From Apteryx mantelli (Eukaryota > Chordata > Aves > Apterygiformes > Apterygidae): 64,000 bases of DNA. Positions 1 to 11,550 of this stretch are shown piece by piece. The first letter of the stretch is position 1. Each line of letters opens with the position of its first letter. The stretch covers positions 46,002,501 through 46,066,500 of the forward strand of contig NC_089980.1 in the NCBI RefSeq assembly GCF_036417845.1, given 5' to 3'. Under the pieces are notes generated by a model. That model was not told the DNA's origin. It saw only the letters and a program-made list of their open reading frames with translations, and did not search any database. A program made the position numbers and the translations under genes.

Positions 1-383
1 AAGTGAGACCACTGGGAATTCTAGAAGCTTTAGAATATTTAGGTTTTGCCTTAGAGAAGATTACTGTCAATAGCCTGTGCTTCTACACTTGGCATTTCAG
101 TATTTTAAGAATTAAAAAAAAAGCTTGTCTAAACAAAGAGGATTTTTGGTTCAGTATACTGCTAAGTTCTTAAAAATCATAGTTCTACATACACAAGGAT
201 GGTGATTAACACTTAAAAATGAGCCCTGGGGGTTAAAATTGATAGTTCTATGAAAATATCTGCTCAATGCTCAGTATTAGTCAAAAAATCAAACAGAAGA
301 AATTATCAGAAATATAATAGAGAATGAAAGAGAGAGCATTATTATGGGCTTGTATAAATCCATAGTGCACTTGTATTTTAATA

Positions 384-525
384 CTGGGTTCTGTTCTAGC
401 ACTCCATCTCAGAAAGGATATAACAGAAATGGAAAAGATCCCAAGGAGTGGAACATCTCATAGAGGGCATTACTGGAGAGAGGATACTGAGCTTGATGGA
501 CTTTAAATCTGACCTGCTACATATT
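384..525 (+). repeat. CR1 LINE relic, internally deleted
   Basis: The left half matches the CR1 stretch that reads like 'cccatctcaaaaaagatatagcagaa...gaaaagg' (seen at about 405-445). The right half matches the CR1 3' end 'ggatactgggctagatggac...tctgacc' (seen at about 482-516). The several hundred bases that normally separate these two parts are missing, so this is an old, internally deleted copy in sense orientation. Boundaries are approximate because the alignment is from remembered consensus. Confidence 0.6.
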
Positions 526-695
526 TTCTCAAGTATAATTTATTTTCTCAGTTGTATCTATTAAGATTAGGTAATTTTATTTAAGGTAGCTTTATTTAAT
601 TTTATGTAATAAATGCATGCTTTTAAATGTTGTTTTTGTAAACTCTTACTTTGATTCCAATTTCTATCCAAATGTATCTTGGCATCACTCAAAGT

Positions 696-714
696 AAAAA
701 TAAATAAATAAATA
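696..714. repeat. (AAAT)n simple repeat
   Basis: A short run of A-rich tetranucleotide units, about four to five copies, inside the inferred NLRC4 intron. Slippage-type low-complexity sequence with no gene association. Confidence 0.8.
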
Positions 715-1999
715 AGGTATGCCTCATTCACTCTCCTTAATGATAAAAATATAAAAAGTAAGAATATGCATATATGCATTACACTATGAAACTATTTATG
801 TAAATGTGAAAAATAAACTATATCTTTCTGATTATCAACAATAATGACCAAATATAAAGGATGTATTTAAATTATTATGCTAGTCTTTGAGAATGATCTG
901 CTTCTTAGAAGAATATTTAAAGTGCACAAGTTAAAATCAATAGCTAAAATTGGGATTTCCTGCTTATTGATTTGAATCATGGTTTAAAATGCATGATGTT
1001 AAATCAAAGTATCTTTAGTCAATTCACCTGGTTAGAATATAGTTGTATCTGACCTGTTTCAGATCAGCATTTCACGAAAGGTCAATTTTTTTTCTTATCT
1101 GGGGAAAAAAGATAGTAATATTTGGAGTATTCAACTTCTTGACATGTTTTGTTTTTCAGTCTGGATATTATATTCTCTGATGCATAGTTCAGGCTTTGAA
1201 ACTTTCAGTCTGAACAAGTAAGATTTTTAACACTACAGTTTCTTCAATGTTAGATGTAAATAGTAATAAAAAAATTAATAACCTTAAAAAGAAAATGTCT
1301 TTTTAAAAAGCAATTCCTTTTAATTGCTACATTTATGTACTACTTTTATATTATGGTTGTTCATTAACATTGTAAAAAGTCTTGCTCTGAAAGTTTTACA
1401 GGTAACCTTTATAGAGAATCAAAATTTTTTATTTCAACTTATTACACATAGAAATTTTTGGATTAATCATTTTTTTATGACAAAATATTTTTCTGAGCTG
1501 GACGTTTCTTGTATAACCTATCTTAAAGTCACTTCTAGAGCTTATTCCAAAATATTGTAGATAACTTCAGACTTCTAAAGACTAATTTCTCCCTTTTCCC
1601 CACAATTATACAGAAGCTTAAATTCCTTAAACAGATCCCTGAAAAAGCTCTTATTTATTGTAATACTCAAGGTCTGAATAACTTAGAGGAGTGAAAGTCC
1701 AGTTGTATTTTGATATGTGCAGATAAATGAGCCCCCCATAATCTATTTTAAGATTCCATGCAATGCAACTCCAAACTTGCACAAAACCTGAAATTCTCAA
1801 AATGCAGCTCTTTCTGGAGAAATGCTTGTGTCACATATAAGTCTTCCTGCAAAAGACAATCACATGCCTACCCTAGTTATTACCATTGTACCTCAAACCT
1901 CTCCTGGAATTTGTGGAAGGAAAGAGAAGAAATCATTTTAATGGGGTGACAGTAGTACAAATAAGGATAAAGAAAAATCATTTAACTAAAACAGATGCA

Positions 2000-3285
2000 C
2001 TCAGGTTAGCAGAACTAGTGAAATTCACTGTTGAATATATAAGGAACAAGCTGAAAGAATCATTGAACCATGGACACTTGTGTTTGAAAACTTCTGGAGG
2101 CAGGAAAATAGAAAACTCACTAACTTTTGCTCTTCTAAGGAAGTTATAGACAAGCCAACCTCACTTGGATACTGAGAAAAATTTTGAGACAGATTATCAC
2201 ACAAAATTTCTGCAAGCACTTAAATGATAGAGATGAAAGATGGTGTGAACAAATCACATCAGACATCTCCAGGAAACTTTTCTGACAGGATAATAAGGTA
2301 GAGAAGGGGACAAGATGAGTTTGGATATATCATAACTTTAATGAGTTTTTTAACACTATCTTGTACAACATCCTTATAAAGATGCTAATGAAAGATATGT
2401 AAAAAAAATGAGTGCACAACTGATTGAAAAATTACTTTAAAAGAGTAGTCACACCTGTTTCACTAAGTGAGAGAACATTTCAAGTATAATCAAATAAGTC
2501 TTTCCTAGTTCTAACCAGTATTTTAACTGGTGTCTTAAATGACAGAATGGAGATTCTGCTTGTAAAATTGCAGATGATACCAAGTTTGGAAGGTTTACAA
2601 GGCCTTTTAGAATAAAGAACCATAATTAAAATTGGATACATTTAAGGGATAGTCCAAAAACAGTAGGTAATTCAATATAGACAGGTGTAAAGGGCTGTGC
2701 CTGGGAAGGAGACATCAACTTCACAAATACAAAATAGAGATCATCTGTGTAAAAGAAAAGAATCTGGGGTCTTCTGTGGATTACAAATATGACTGGAAAT
2801 ATGCTTTTGCAAAAAATATGTGCTGGTGAGTCCTGAGTAACAAATCTGTGCCCAGCCTTGAACATCATAATTAAGAAAGGTATAGAGAAATGGAGAGAGA
2901 GCACCAAGAACAATAAGAGGTTAAGAAAACATGACTTAAGAGGAGTGGTTTAATTTTGTTTTGATTGAGAGAGAAGTCTGAAAAAGTTACGCTAAAGTTT
3001 TTGTGTTCTAAACATTGCTAGAAAGAGATGATAATCAACCATTCGTCTTTGTCCACTGGGAGAAGTAGCAGCTAAATTTGCAGCAAAAAAGATTTGCATT
3101 GGATACTGAGGGATACTTTCTAAAGCTAGGAATAGTACCTAAGGAGAATTTGGAAGAATTCAAAGAACAAGATAGATAAATATCTATGAGGAGTGGTTTA
3201 GGCTCATCAGTATCCTGCCCCATTACAGATTGCTTAGATTATGAGGTCCCATCTAGTCTCACTTTTCCACAATTCTCTGATCCTG
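2000..3285 (+). repeat. long decayed CR1 LINE, ORF2 reverse-transcriptase part to 3' end
   Basis: A sense-oriented ancient CR1 copy. Recognisable blocks occur in the order of the CR1 consensus. The segment near 2340-2440 reads like 'acatccttataaa...gtgcacaactg'. The segment near 2528-2590 reads 'actggtgtcttaaatga...gcagatgataccaag'. The stretches near 2757-2790 and 2920-3285 correspond to the region before the 3' end. The RT catalytic block is still visible as I-A-D-D at 2567-2578, where active CR1 elements have F/Y-A-D-D. Stops and indels break every frame, so it is a dead element. It sits in an inferred NLRC4 intron in the same orientation as the gene. Confidence 0.8.
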
Positions 3286-3717
3286 TAAAATACACACTTT
3301 TATAAAAACCTTGACCGGTTTGTGAAGCAGGAGGTTGAAGTCTGTAGGGCCTAAGCCACAACAGACTCCTGTATATTTAGACAGCTTTGTACTGCTTCTG
3401 TGTTGCAAAGATGTCTTAAAGCTGGCTGTCGTCTCCATTGAAGATTCCTTTAGCCATAAGAGTCTAACTTATACAGAACCATTATTTCAGCTCTTATGGC
3501 TGGCCAGGCCCTTTATTTTTTCAGTTCATGGAGACACATTTAACAAGAGAGCACAGCTTGCATCAGAGAGGTATCAAACAAATGAGAACAACCTAGAAGC
3601 TTTTAAAAAAATCTCGTCTTGCTGTTTCATTTAAAAAAACAAAACTCAGGTGCAATAGAAGACAAGTCATGCTGCACTAAATACATGTATAACAAACTTC
3701 TTTTTTTCCTCCCATAG

Positions 3718-3810
3718 CTCAGAATCTTTGTAATTTGCCAAAACCAAATGTACTTGATTTGTCTGAAAATTATTTAGAAAAGGATGGAAAAGATGCTGTC
3801 CACAAACTTC
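3718..3810 (+). CDS. NLRC4: NLRC4 LRR exon (third from last)
   Basis: Encodes one leucine-rich repeat of NLRC4, the cytosolic NOD-like receptor that polymerises after NAIP proteins bind bacterial flagellin or type III secretion parts and then recruits caspase-1. The exon is 93 bases, bounded by acceptor TTCCTCCCATAG and donor GTAAGA, and starts two bases into... a split codon (two bases finish a codon, 30 full codons, one base begins the next). It carries the canonical LRR pattern [20 protein letters not shown], which I recall as nearly the same in mammalian NLRC4 ([12 protein letters not shown]). The frame is open. Preceding exons, including CARD and NACHT, are not in view, so this is a partial gene. 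Identity is by remembered human sequence, not a search. Confidence 0.9.
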
Positions 3811-4152
3811 GTAAGACAGATTTCTTGAGATAAATCATTTAAATTGGTGGCTGAGCTTCAATTTTGGGACTTATCCAGCTAGAAATTCAAGAACTTGTTC
3901 CTCATTTGCTTTTAAAGTAAGATATAATTGGTGTCCTGAAGCATTTCCTCTTAGTGAATGGAAAGAGTTTCTAGGAGTGAGGAGTTTTGTATGCAATTGG
4001 CTACTCTGTCATTGCTGCCAAAGCAAGTGTCTTGAAGTCTTTAACCTACCAGTATTGTCTTCACTGTTGAAATTCAATCTGGTTTAATCTTTTTAAGTGA
4101 TTTTACAGTGAGCTGTTATAACCAAAAAATTACACTTGTCATTTGCAATTAG

Positions 4153-4320
4153 TTGATGATTTAAATTTCCTACCTGGTATGAAAGTCCTGATGCTTCCTT
4201 GGGGAGATGATGTAAAGGTTTGCCTAACAAAATTGTTAGAACTATTAAAAACGATGCCACAGCTGACCAAAGTTGGATTGAGGAAATGGAGCCTTACTGA
4301 TGCGCAAATCAGAATTCTAG
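4153..4320 (+). CDS. NLRC4: NLRC4 LRR exon (second from last)
   Basis: A 168-base exon (56 codons, phase 1 in and out) after a 342-base intron. The acceptor is TTGCAATTAG and the donor GTAAGT. It encodes LRR sequence with the blocks VLMLPWGDDV, MPQLTKVGLRKW and LTDAQIRILG. I recall the human counterparts as LMLPWGCDV, PQLVKLGLKNW and LTDTEIRILG, in the same order and spacing. In NLRC4 this C-terminal LRR region folds over the NACHT module and keeps it autoinhibited until a NAIP-ligand complex triggers opening. No stop or frameshift is present. The acceptor's polypyrimidine tract is weak, but the match to the protein fixes the boundary. Confidence 0.92.
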
Positions 4321-4447
4321 GTAAGTAAAGGTACCATGGAAGAGCAAAAAATGAAGGACAAAACCCAGGTAAAACCAAATCAAAAATAGTTCAAAAAACC
4401 CAGCAATTTTTAATAATGAAAGTGAAATAGCAGCAGGCCTGGGTAGA

Positions 4448-4474
4448 ATATATATATGTATGTATGTATGTATA
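4448..4474. repeat. (TA)n/(TATG)n microsatellite
   Basis: A short TA run passing into four TATG units inside the last intron of NLRC4. Likely length-polymorphic, with no predicted function. Confidence 0.85.
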
Positions 4475-5258
4475 GAATTATATGAGCCAAATAATGAGCC
4501 ACATTTTCTATTCAGTGAAGACCATTTTTACTCTGTAAGTAGTGCAAGGGACACTACAGGCAGCTGGAGATTACTTGAGAGGAATCTCCCAGAGAGGAAA
4601 AAATCTTCACTGATTCAGGGAATTACAGTATCTCCTCCATAAACATCACAGGAATACAAGAAGTGTCCTTGTTGCATCTTTTTACATCAAATCTTCCACT
4701 ATCATAATGTCTGTATGTATACTGAATGTATGTCAGTATGTTAAAAAAGACCAATACAGTCACATTCTTAATACTACTATAACTTTTATCAAGGGAGATA
4801 GCTGAAGGTCAGGGAGATATAAAAACTACATGAAGCCACATTATTCACCACTCCTGAGCATACAGTGGAAATGAAATGTCAAATCAAAGAGAATCTTCAT
4901 GAGCCTGATCTTGCAATGCTGTTTGCATGGGTGATCATGAGCAGCAGTTCATAGCCCCATTTAAGTGAATGACCTCTGTGTAGTTAACAACATACTGTAG
5001 GATTAAGTTTTAACAAGGAAGAATATTTCAGTCTAGATATAAAAAACTTTGTGATATGTGGTTGCTATGCTTTACTTTTGTGGTTCTGACTAAGAAAAAA
5101 AGTAATATGCAAACACATTTAAATTCTATTCAGGGTGTTATTTTTAAGCACAGAAGTTCTAATGAATTCAGTAAGACTCAATTACTTCAATATGAACAAG
5201 AATCATTCTCTTCATTAGGGTTTGAAGTAGAAATACATAAATAAATATATGTTCACAG

Positions 5259-5575
5259 GCAGTTTTTTTGAGAAAAAACACTTGGAGAACCTTCAGCACT
5301 TGGACTTGGCAATGAATTGTGTGAGAAGTGATGGCTGGCTTTCCTTCATGCATCCACTGATCTGTCTCAAGAAGCTGATATTTTTAGATTTCAGCAGCAA
5401 ACAAGACTGGGTGCCAACATCACTGTTAGTCTGCAAATTAAGTCAGGTACTAACCACACAGAGTTCTTTAAAGGAGATTAAAGTGACTGGATGGACGTTT
5501 GATAGTTGTGATCTGGGACTTATTAATGGTGCAAAAGTAAACTGCCAAAAACAATTTCAGCTAGCACATTCTTAA
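5259..5575 (+). CDS. NLRC4: NLRC4 terminal coding exon (C-terminal LRRs and stop)
   Basis: Final coding exon, 317 bases including the TAA stop at 5573-5575, after a 938-base intron. The acceptor is TATATGTTCACAG, and a G from the previous exon completes the first glycine codon. Conserved blocks are LQHLDLAMN, SDGWLSFM, LIFLDFSSK, KLSQVL and VTGWTFDSCDLGLING, matching remembered human NLRC4 (SDGWLAFM, FFDFSTK, KLSQVL, VGWQFDDDDLSVITG). After the last shared glycine-alanine the protein runs about 11 residues longer than I recall for human NLRC4. An ATG at 5249 in the same frame lies in the intron and is not a start. The three exons together form an unbroken reading frame, so there is no sign of pseudogenisation here. 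Confidence 0.93.
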
Positions 5576-5955
5576 ACAGAACCAGCTTTCAGAGCAGGTA
5601 TTCACTTACAATCTTCATTATTTGAGAGATGCTCTTATCTATAACCACACACTGAATCAGAAGCTTTAGTATTACTTGGATCTCCTGGTCTGTCAATGAG
5701 CCTGGAGGGAGAATAATATCACATTTTCTTCTAGGAGAAACAGGTCAGGTGAAAGTGAGATAGAGATCACCATTTATCAGCTCAAAAGCTTGCAAACTTG
5801 AATCCTTAATGGACTTTCCAGTCTTTAAGTGGTTTCAAAGAGTGTGTACTTTATGTGTGTGTGTGCTTTCTATGAGCTAATTCTTATTAGCATTGATGTT
5901 AACTGTGTAGATTATAGAAAGCTTTTAATAAAAAGGCAGCAAAGACTGAAACTTG
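5576..5955 (+). other. NLRC4: likely NLRC4 3' UTR
   Basis: The sequence follows the NLRC4 stop codon without a splice signal that I would trust. The first good AATAAA is at 5927-5932, so cleavage about 15-25 bases later would give a short 3' UTR of roughly 380 bases. Another AATAAA-like site near 6261 could be used instead. Without transcript data the end is only inferred. It includes a short (TG)n run at about 5856-5864. Confidence 0.5.
5927..5932 (+). terminator. NLRC4: candidate poly(A) signal of NLRC4
   Basis: A perfect AATAAA hexamer 352 bases after the stop codon. It is the first such hexamer downstream of the gene on this strand and the simplest choice of polyadenylation signal. AATAAA is common by chance in AT-rich DNA, which limits confidence. 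Confidence 0.45.
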
Positions 5956-6910
5956 ATGGATAATAGGCAGATGTTTTACAGAATTTTTTTCAGTTACATA
6001 GTATAGTTGTCTGATGTAGCACAGAGAAGCTTTTGGCAGGAAAGGACTATTCTAGTGTGATTACACCTCTATGATATACTATAGGAAAATTTGATCCAGA
6101 TAGAGAATATGCCCACGAGAAGTTAAACCTCTAAAATAATAGCAGTATGATTAGAGCCTATTAGCTCTATAAATGAGGGCATGGGTACACACAAGTTACT
6201 GTGACGTAAACAAAGAGGTAAACTTGCAGAACAAGAGCTATGCTGCAGTTATTATCCATAAATAAATTCTTATCCCACAGTAAAACACCAGATATCTTAT
6301 CTCAAGGGATTTTTACCATCTTTAATCTACCATCATTTTGGCTTGTGAAAAGAAGTCAGCATTTATTGATTTCTTTCACAGTAAGCTACCTCACATTTTG
6401 CATGGGGTAGGAATTTGCATACAGATATTATAACAAAGTTGCAGGTATACTCTTAAGTTCACATCTTGGTCTACTTCACAGCAAGTTGTTTCTTTCTGAT
6501 ACCTGAGGTTCCTGGTGTAGACAAGCTGGAATGCAGACTGCCTCTTGCTATGATTCAACAAATATCCCAGCAGAGAGCAGTATACACAAGGTAGCTCCAA
6601 ACACAGCAAAAGAAACCACCTCTCTGGTGGCCCACAGAAGGTGGCACATTTGTTTCCAGTCTGCCACTGAGAGGAAGAAACTGGAGTACAAGTTAGGGCT
6701 GCTGTTTCATCTCTCTAGGCAGTTTTGAACCATGGATGCTAATACATCATGAACCCATTAACTCTGTGTTAACTTGTCATGAGAACTTGTGCTTGTGAGT
6801 TCTGCTTTGTGCCATGGATTGCTTCAAAGCTGTTTTATCTGTCTCACTGTGCCTTGCCAGAAAGAAATAAATACAGCATTTTCCCTGTAGTTAGAATCCT
6901 TCAAAGGCAT
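5956..6910. other. no gene recognised
   Basis: AT-rich sequence downstream of NLRC4. I see no convincing exon, RNA gene or recognisable repeat. Open frames here are short and lack any familiar motif. Confidence 0.6.
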
Positions 6911-7018
6911 GACCCCAATTCAGCAAAGCACTGAAACATGCTTAAGTTATCTGTATTGACAAAAGCATGTAAGCACATATTTAAATTTGAGCTTTATACA
7001 CCACTGCATCAGATTCTT
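6911..7018. mobile_element. palindromic MITE relic (sauropsid type)
   Basis: Starts like the common sauropsid palindromic element 'ccctgattcagcaaagcacttaag', here CCCAATTCAGCAAAGCACTG, followed by GCTTAAGTTA. The right arm (GCATGTAAGCACATATTTAA and CATCAGATTC) is the decayed inverted copy. Such elements are non-autonomous DNA transposons with long terminal inverted repeats and no coding capacity. The assignment is from the remembered consensus, and the right boundary is uncertain. Confidence 0.55.
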
Positions 7019-10000
7019 AGTGCATAAATATTTCTTCAAAAATTAATAAAATCAATTTCCCTATCTCAGGTTTTTACTCCCAGCACCAACTCTCACAAAA
7101 TGCTTGTATGTCTGTGTCCTGAGCTATACTATGTTGCTTTGTGCTATAGTTAGCACATGCACATCCTTTTAGGAAAGATGTCAATGACTTCAGCTATAGT
7201 TTGCTATGAATGGATGAGATCTGGCTGCAGTCTTTATGCATATGTCCTTTCACCACTGGCACATATGGAGCTTCATATCTGTTTATTTTTTCCCCCAAAC
7301 ATTTGCATCACCATGTTCAGGTGACACGGTCTGCTTAAGGAAAAAAAAAAAAAACACATTGGAAGGGAACAACTGATGTACACTGACACAGACTAGAAAA
7401 ATACTTTTTTTCAAGCAGCCAAACCCTCTGTAAAATGCATAGACTGAAAATTGAATAAAGCTGAATAAAATAGAGAAATGAGTTTAAAATTAACAGGGTG
7501 CATTGATGGAAACAGACACATGGATTTCCTTAGTAAATGCTTATTTTTTATTTTGACTCAGAAAGAAGATGTCAAAATAATACAGCTTAAAGAACACAGT
7601 CTGATCAACTTTTAGAAATTTCTATCCTTCCAATTGCTCAGTTGCTCAGCAGGGCATACATATGCTTCAAAGCTCTATTTCAGATTGGTCAAAATGTAAA
7701 AGGATTCCCAAGCTCTGGGTAACCCCTGCATGTCTCTTCTCAGAGCTGTTTTTACTTTCTGTCCTTTCTCTTCCCTTAGCAGGCTATATTTCTCACAAAA
7801 GACTGTAGTTAATGCTGTCTAATTTCTCTCATAATTTTATTTCATATAATCAGAACATGTCTCCTTACATTTGACAATTTTTTCTTTTGAGCTAGGCTGA
7901 GGAAAACCTTTGGTGCCTCATTTTAAATTCCAGTAGAAAAAAACAAAGTCAAATGAATTAGAGAAAGCATTTTCATTCTGTCTGTTCTTGTATTGACTCT
8001 TTATCATTGGCACCTGATGCTGCAGACCTATGCAAACTTCTCGCCTTCCACAGCCTTGGTCTGTAAAAAAAAAATGGGTAGGTAAGCACACTTCCTCTTT
8101 TCTGGGGGATATTTAATTGCAACATACTGAGTGTTCATGTCTTTGGACATACAAATCCACTCTGACAGAAAAGAGATATTATACAGAACCAAAGAGTTCC
8201 ATTAGGCCTCATAACTAATGTACCACTATGTGGACAGGTATTTGAAACAACCAATATACCTTCAAAGGGACTTCATTTTTCATTTACAGGTAACTGGGAA
8301 AACTCTGAAAGAAAGAAACTGACAGAAAAGGGTTGATAGCTATTGCTGAACCAGAAAAAGAAAGTATGAGTAGTCCAAACAGGTCGCCTTGTAAGAACAC
8401 GATCTTGGAGAAATGGTGGTAAAAATTCAGACCTGGAGCTTGAATGGAGATGGCTGATCCTTTTTTGAGGATAATTGCAATTAAGGAACCTTGCGGAAAA
8501 GCTCAGAGTAAACCAGGAGCTCAGAAAAGATGTTGAGAAATGGGAATGAGCAGGAAAGTACTTCTTTCACACTGCAGGTGGTTTGGGAGTTTTGTTACCA
8601 GCTGGCATCTTGGCAATAATAGGACCTGGCAGGAAACCTGAGCTATAGAGGAGGCAGATTTGGATAAGACCTGGAGCAGAAGTAAGAGCCAGGTGTGGGC
8701 AAATGTCTGATGCTATGTCAAAAAACAAAGGGCTGTGCTGAGTACAGAGGCAGTCACCTTCCTAGAGCTATGATTGAGATATGTAGAGTTTTTCACTGGA
8801 GGAAGGGAAAGGGGAAGAGAGGAAAACCCCCAGTATTTATGACTTCCATGAAGTCATAAAAATGAACAAATGATGTTGCTCAGATAGTCTGGGACAAATC
8901 TGTGTAAGTTTGTTTTGACAGTGCTATCATATTGAACTGCTGTCTTCACTCACTTGTTTTTAGGCCCTCATTCCATTCAGCCTTATTCTTTCAGTCTGAA
9001 GATCTTTCCATTTTCCATGAAAAAAATAATAAAAACACGTATAATTTAATTATTTTAATTAAAGGCTTATTTCCCTTCTTCCCAAGGTGTTGTGTTGTCC
9101 TTTATCCCAGGGCGTCATGTTTCCAGAGATAGTGCTTTGCAGTGGCAGCCTTTCTCACTCACTCTGTGCTGATGTAAGTAAATACATGCAGTGCAGAGCC
9201 AAGGAAAATCAGGCACTGGAAATGTAGAAGATTATGTGGTATGGAGAACTGGAGAGTGTTCCATGTCCTGTGAGATCAGATACAAGTGCCACTAACTGTA
9301 GTCCTTGGAGGAATCTTTTACTTCTGGTAAGTAATGAAAAAGTCTTTGCAAGGGCTGGTGAAATAGAGGGAAAGAAAAGCAAGCAGTCTAAGAACAAAGG
9401 TTTAACCACTTTCAAAAATGGGTAACTGAGCCACTGGAAGACAGTTCTAAAGAGAAATCAGAAGTAATTGTAGCTTATGGATAGTCTCAGTCCTACTAGA
9501 ATAAAGACATAATAGGACAAGACCCTGGTTGTTCCAAACACTGGAGTCAGTGAACAAGCCTACACACTGCTATGCTGATTTCCTTATTAAGGAAAGACCA
9601 CTAAGACCACACATTTCAGTAGTTCTACACAATATTTTAAAAAGGAAAAATCAATCAGCAGTGTCTTCCCCTCTATTCCATAAAGCGAAGGAGCCTAAGG
9701 TGTATATAAAGCTGATTTTTCACATTTCCTCAGTTGATCTCTCTAACAACATCTTGGATTGTATTTTACTATATTTTTTACGTGTTTGTAGTAAGCACAG
9801 TATTGCTGCCTGAAATCATGAACAATTTTAGATTTATTTTTGCAGTCTGCCCCTTCCTGCCTAAAGGTCTAATGGTTAACAAGCTAAGTTATAATGCTAT
9901 TGCTACACATGCACGATTTAGGGATAAAAAGATGCTGATGAGATACTTAAAATGTCAAAACATAGATATATAGAAAGCAGGAAACTGCACCCTACAGAAG

Positions 10001-10699
10001 ATCATTGTTTGTTGTTACAATACTGTATAGTGTATGCTTTCAATGATTTATGAACGATCATTTAATCTGCCTTCCCAGTCCTCTGGATCTGAATTAGTCT
10101 CTTGATAGCTCTGATTAACTTGGCCCCCTTGAGTCATATAATGCTGGTTTTGCTTGTAGATAAGCAGCTTTTGGTTCGTTGTATTTGGACTGTTTCCCAC
10201 AAGCAGAATAAATGTGTCCTTAATGCTTCTTACAAGTTTGTTAATCAGATTAGAAGGATGATTGTAATATTTGTAGATTACTATCCAGTATACTGCTAAT
10301 CCATTATGGCGGTGAGGGAAGGGAAGTACACAGCATGGATTTGGGCATAAATCTCAAACAGTAGCACTTGTTAACCTTCAGCAGCTTATGTATTTTATTG
10401 TGCTCATTGCTAATTAAAATTCTTACATAGAAAGCTGGCTTCACCCTAGGCTTGACCTGCCTCATATGATGCACTGAGGTGGCAGTTGCCTTGAATGAGG
10501 GTAGTCTGGGCATGTGACAAGTATTCTCTGATCACCTTCCTTACTGTGAGCCTCTAATGACTAGCTAGCACGCAAGAAGAGCATTAACTTCCTCACTGTG
10601 TTAGTTCTGTTGTGGGCAAACATAATAGGTTCCAGTGGAAGGAAAATAAGATTGGGACTATTTCCAATTGTAGGGATTCCTTCACACAGAGGAAGCAAT
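7019..10699. other. no gene recognised
   Basis: Intergenic-looking DNA on both strands. It contains an A14 homopolymer at 7341-7354. A fair splice donor (GTAAGT) at about 9327 lies at the end of an open frame starting 9234, but without a matching acceptor or protein similarity I do not call an exon. Confidence 0.6.
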
Positions 10700-10775
10700 C
10701 CTTTAACTTTACTCCTTTGTGTTCTCTTTCCTTTTTTCCTTTAACTTTACTCCTTTCTATTCTCTTTCCTTTCAT
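10700..10775. repeat. tandem duplication, two 38-bp pyrimidine-rich units
   Basis: Two adjacent copies starting CCTTTAACTTTACTCCTTT, at 10700 and 10738, differ by a few substitutions. The second continues TCTCTTTCCTTT as in the first. A local slippage or replication duplication with no visible function. Confidence 0.85.
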
Positions 10776-11411
10776 TCTCTGTGAATTTTCCCCATTTTTT
10801 TTTATAATACAAAGAGATTTTTAATTAAATGCATGGAACCCTATTTTGACTGGGAAATAGCAATGTTCAAGTCAATCCTGTGGAAGCTGCATCTGCTCAA
10901 ATCATCTCAACTCTGGGACCTCAAAAATTAGTTTGGGATTTGGATTAAATGGTACCACCCACCAAAAAGAAGAAAATGGCAATAAACCTAGATTTGTCAC
11001 TGTAAAATCTCAAAGAGTTTTCTCCAAATTACCAAAATATGATAGGTAAAACAGGAAAGGGTTGTTCCTCTTCCAGCCCATAAATGTCCCACTATCCAGA
11101 CACAAATCTCATTGATCTGGAGACACTTGCAGAAACCTTGCTATTTCTAGGCCTATCACTTCTTCCTGGCACAAGGGTGTCTCAGGAGCTGTGCCCACAA
11201 TCCCTTATGTTCTCTACTCAAGCCTGCTCCAAACAACTTCCAGTTGAAGGTTTGAAGGAAAGAATGCAGAGCATGCCTAGCTCAGCACTGTTAGGGGCAA
11301 GTCTCTCACTGGAAAACTCCCAGCTGTTGCCTCAAACCCATGGAAGTCTCCATGTGCAGGACAGAGGGGCTCATCCATTCAGGACAAGAGGACACATCAA
11401 GTCCCTTTGAT
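10776..11411. other. no gene recognised
   Basis: No exon or repeat could be identified. The 108-residue open frame at 11084-11410 has no recognisable motif and I treat it as chance. Confidence 0.55.
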
Positions 11412-11515
11412 GCACAAAGTTTCTTTTTATTCTGTACTTACATAGTGCCTAACAGAATAGGGTACTGGTACATGAACTGAATTCCTAGGTTTAACTTCAA
11501 TAAAAATAATAATCA
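11412..11515 (+). repeat. SINE/L2-type retroposon tail
   Basis: Matches the widespread sauropsid MIR/L2-type 3' tail 'tctgt..gtacagcacctagcacaatggggtcctggtccatgact..ctcctagg..aatacaaataataat'. Here this appears as TACATAGTGCCTAACAGAAT, GGTACTGGTACATGAACTG and AATTCCTAGG, then AATAAAAATAATAAT. Sense orientation. Only the tail is clear, and the exact family name is uncertain. Confidence 0.55.

Positions 11516-11550
<35 letters not shown>

Larger units (their letters stand above)
1..3717 (+). other. NLRC4: probable NLRC4 intron (left edge of window)
   Basis: This stretch lies upstream of the first recognisable NLRC4 exon and ends in a polypyrimidine tract and AG acceptor at 3716-3717. I looked for the preceding LRR exon, which must end with the first base (G) of an alanine codon next to a GT donor, and found no convincing match. 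Positions 3-176 are open in one frame, but the translation is not recognisable and the opening GTGAGA looks more like a splice donor. The content is AT-rich and contains two CR1 relics and an (AAAT)n run. That it is intron is an inference from the downstream exon. Confidence 0.6.

Noticed and set aside
3-176. Open frame at the left edge that might be an NLRC4 exon
   Set aside because: Not recognisable as NLRC4, and the opening GTGAGA looks like the donor side of an intron.
1324-1560. Possible earlier NLRC4 exon ending in a GTAACC donor near 1402
   Set aside because: The phase does not fit the next exon and the translation does not match the expected LRR sequence.
4903-5010. Stretch resembling a sauropsid palindromic MITE (CCTGATCTTGCAA...)
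   Set aside because: Only one arm is convincing, too decayed to list as a feature.
9234-9329. Open frame ending at a GTAAGT donor
   Set aside because: No good acceptor on its left and no protein similarity.
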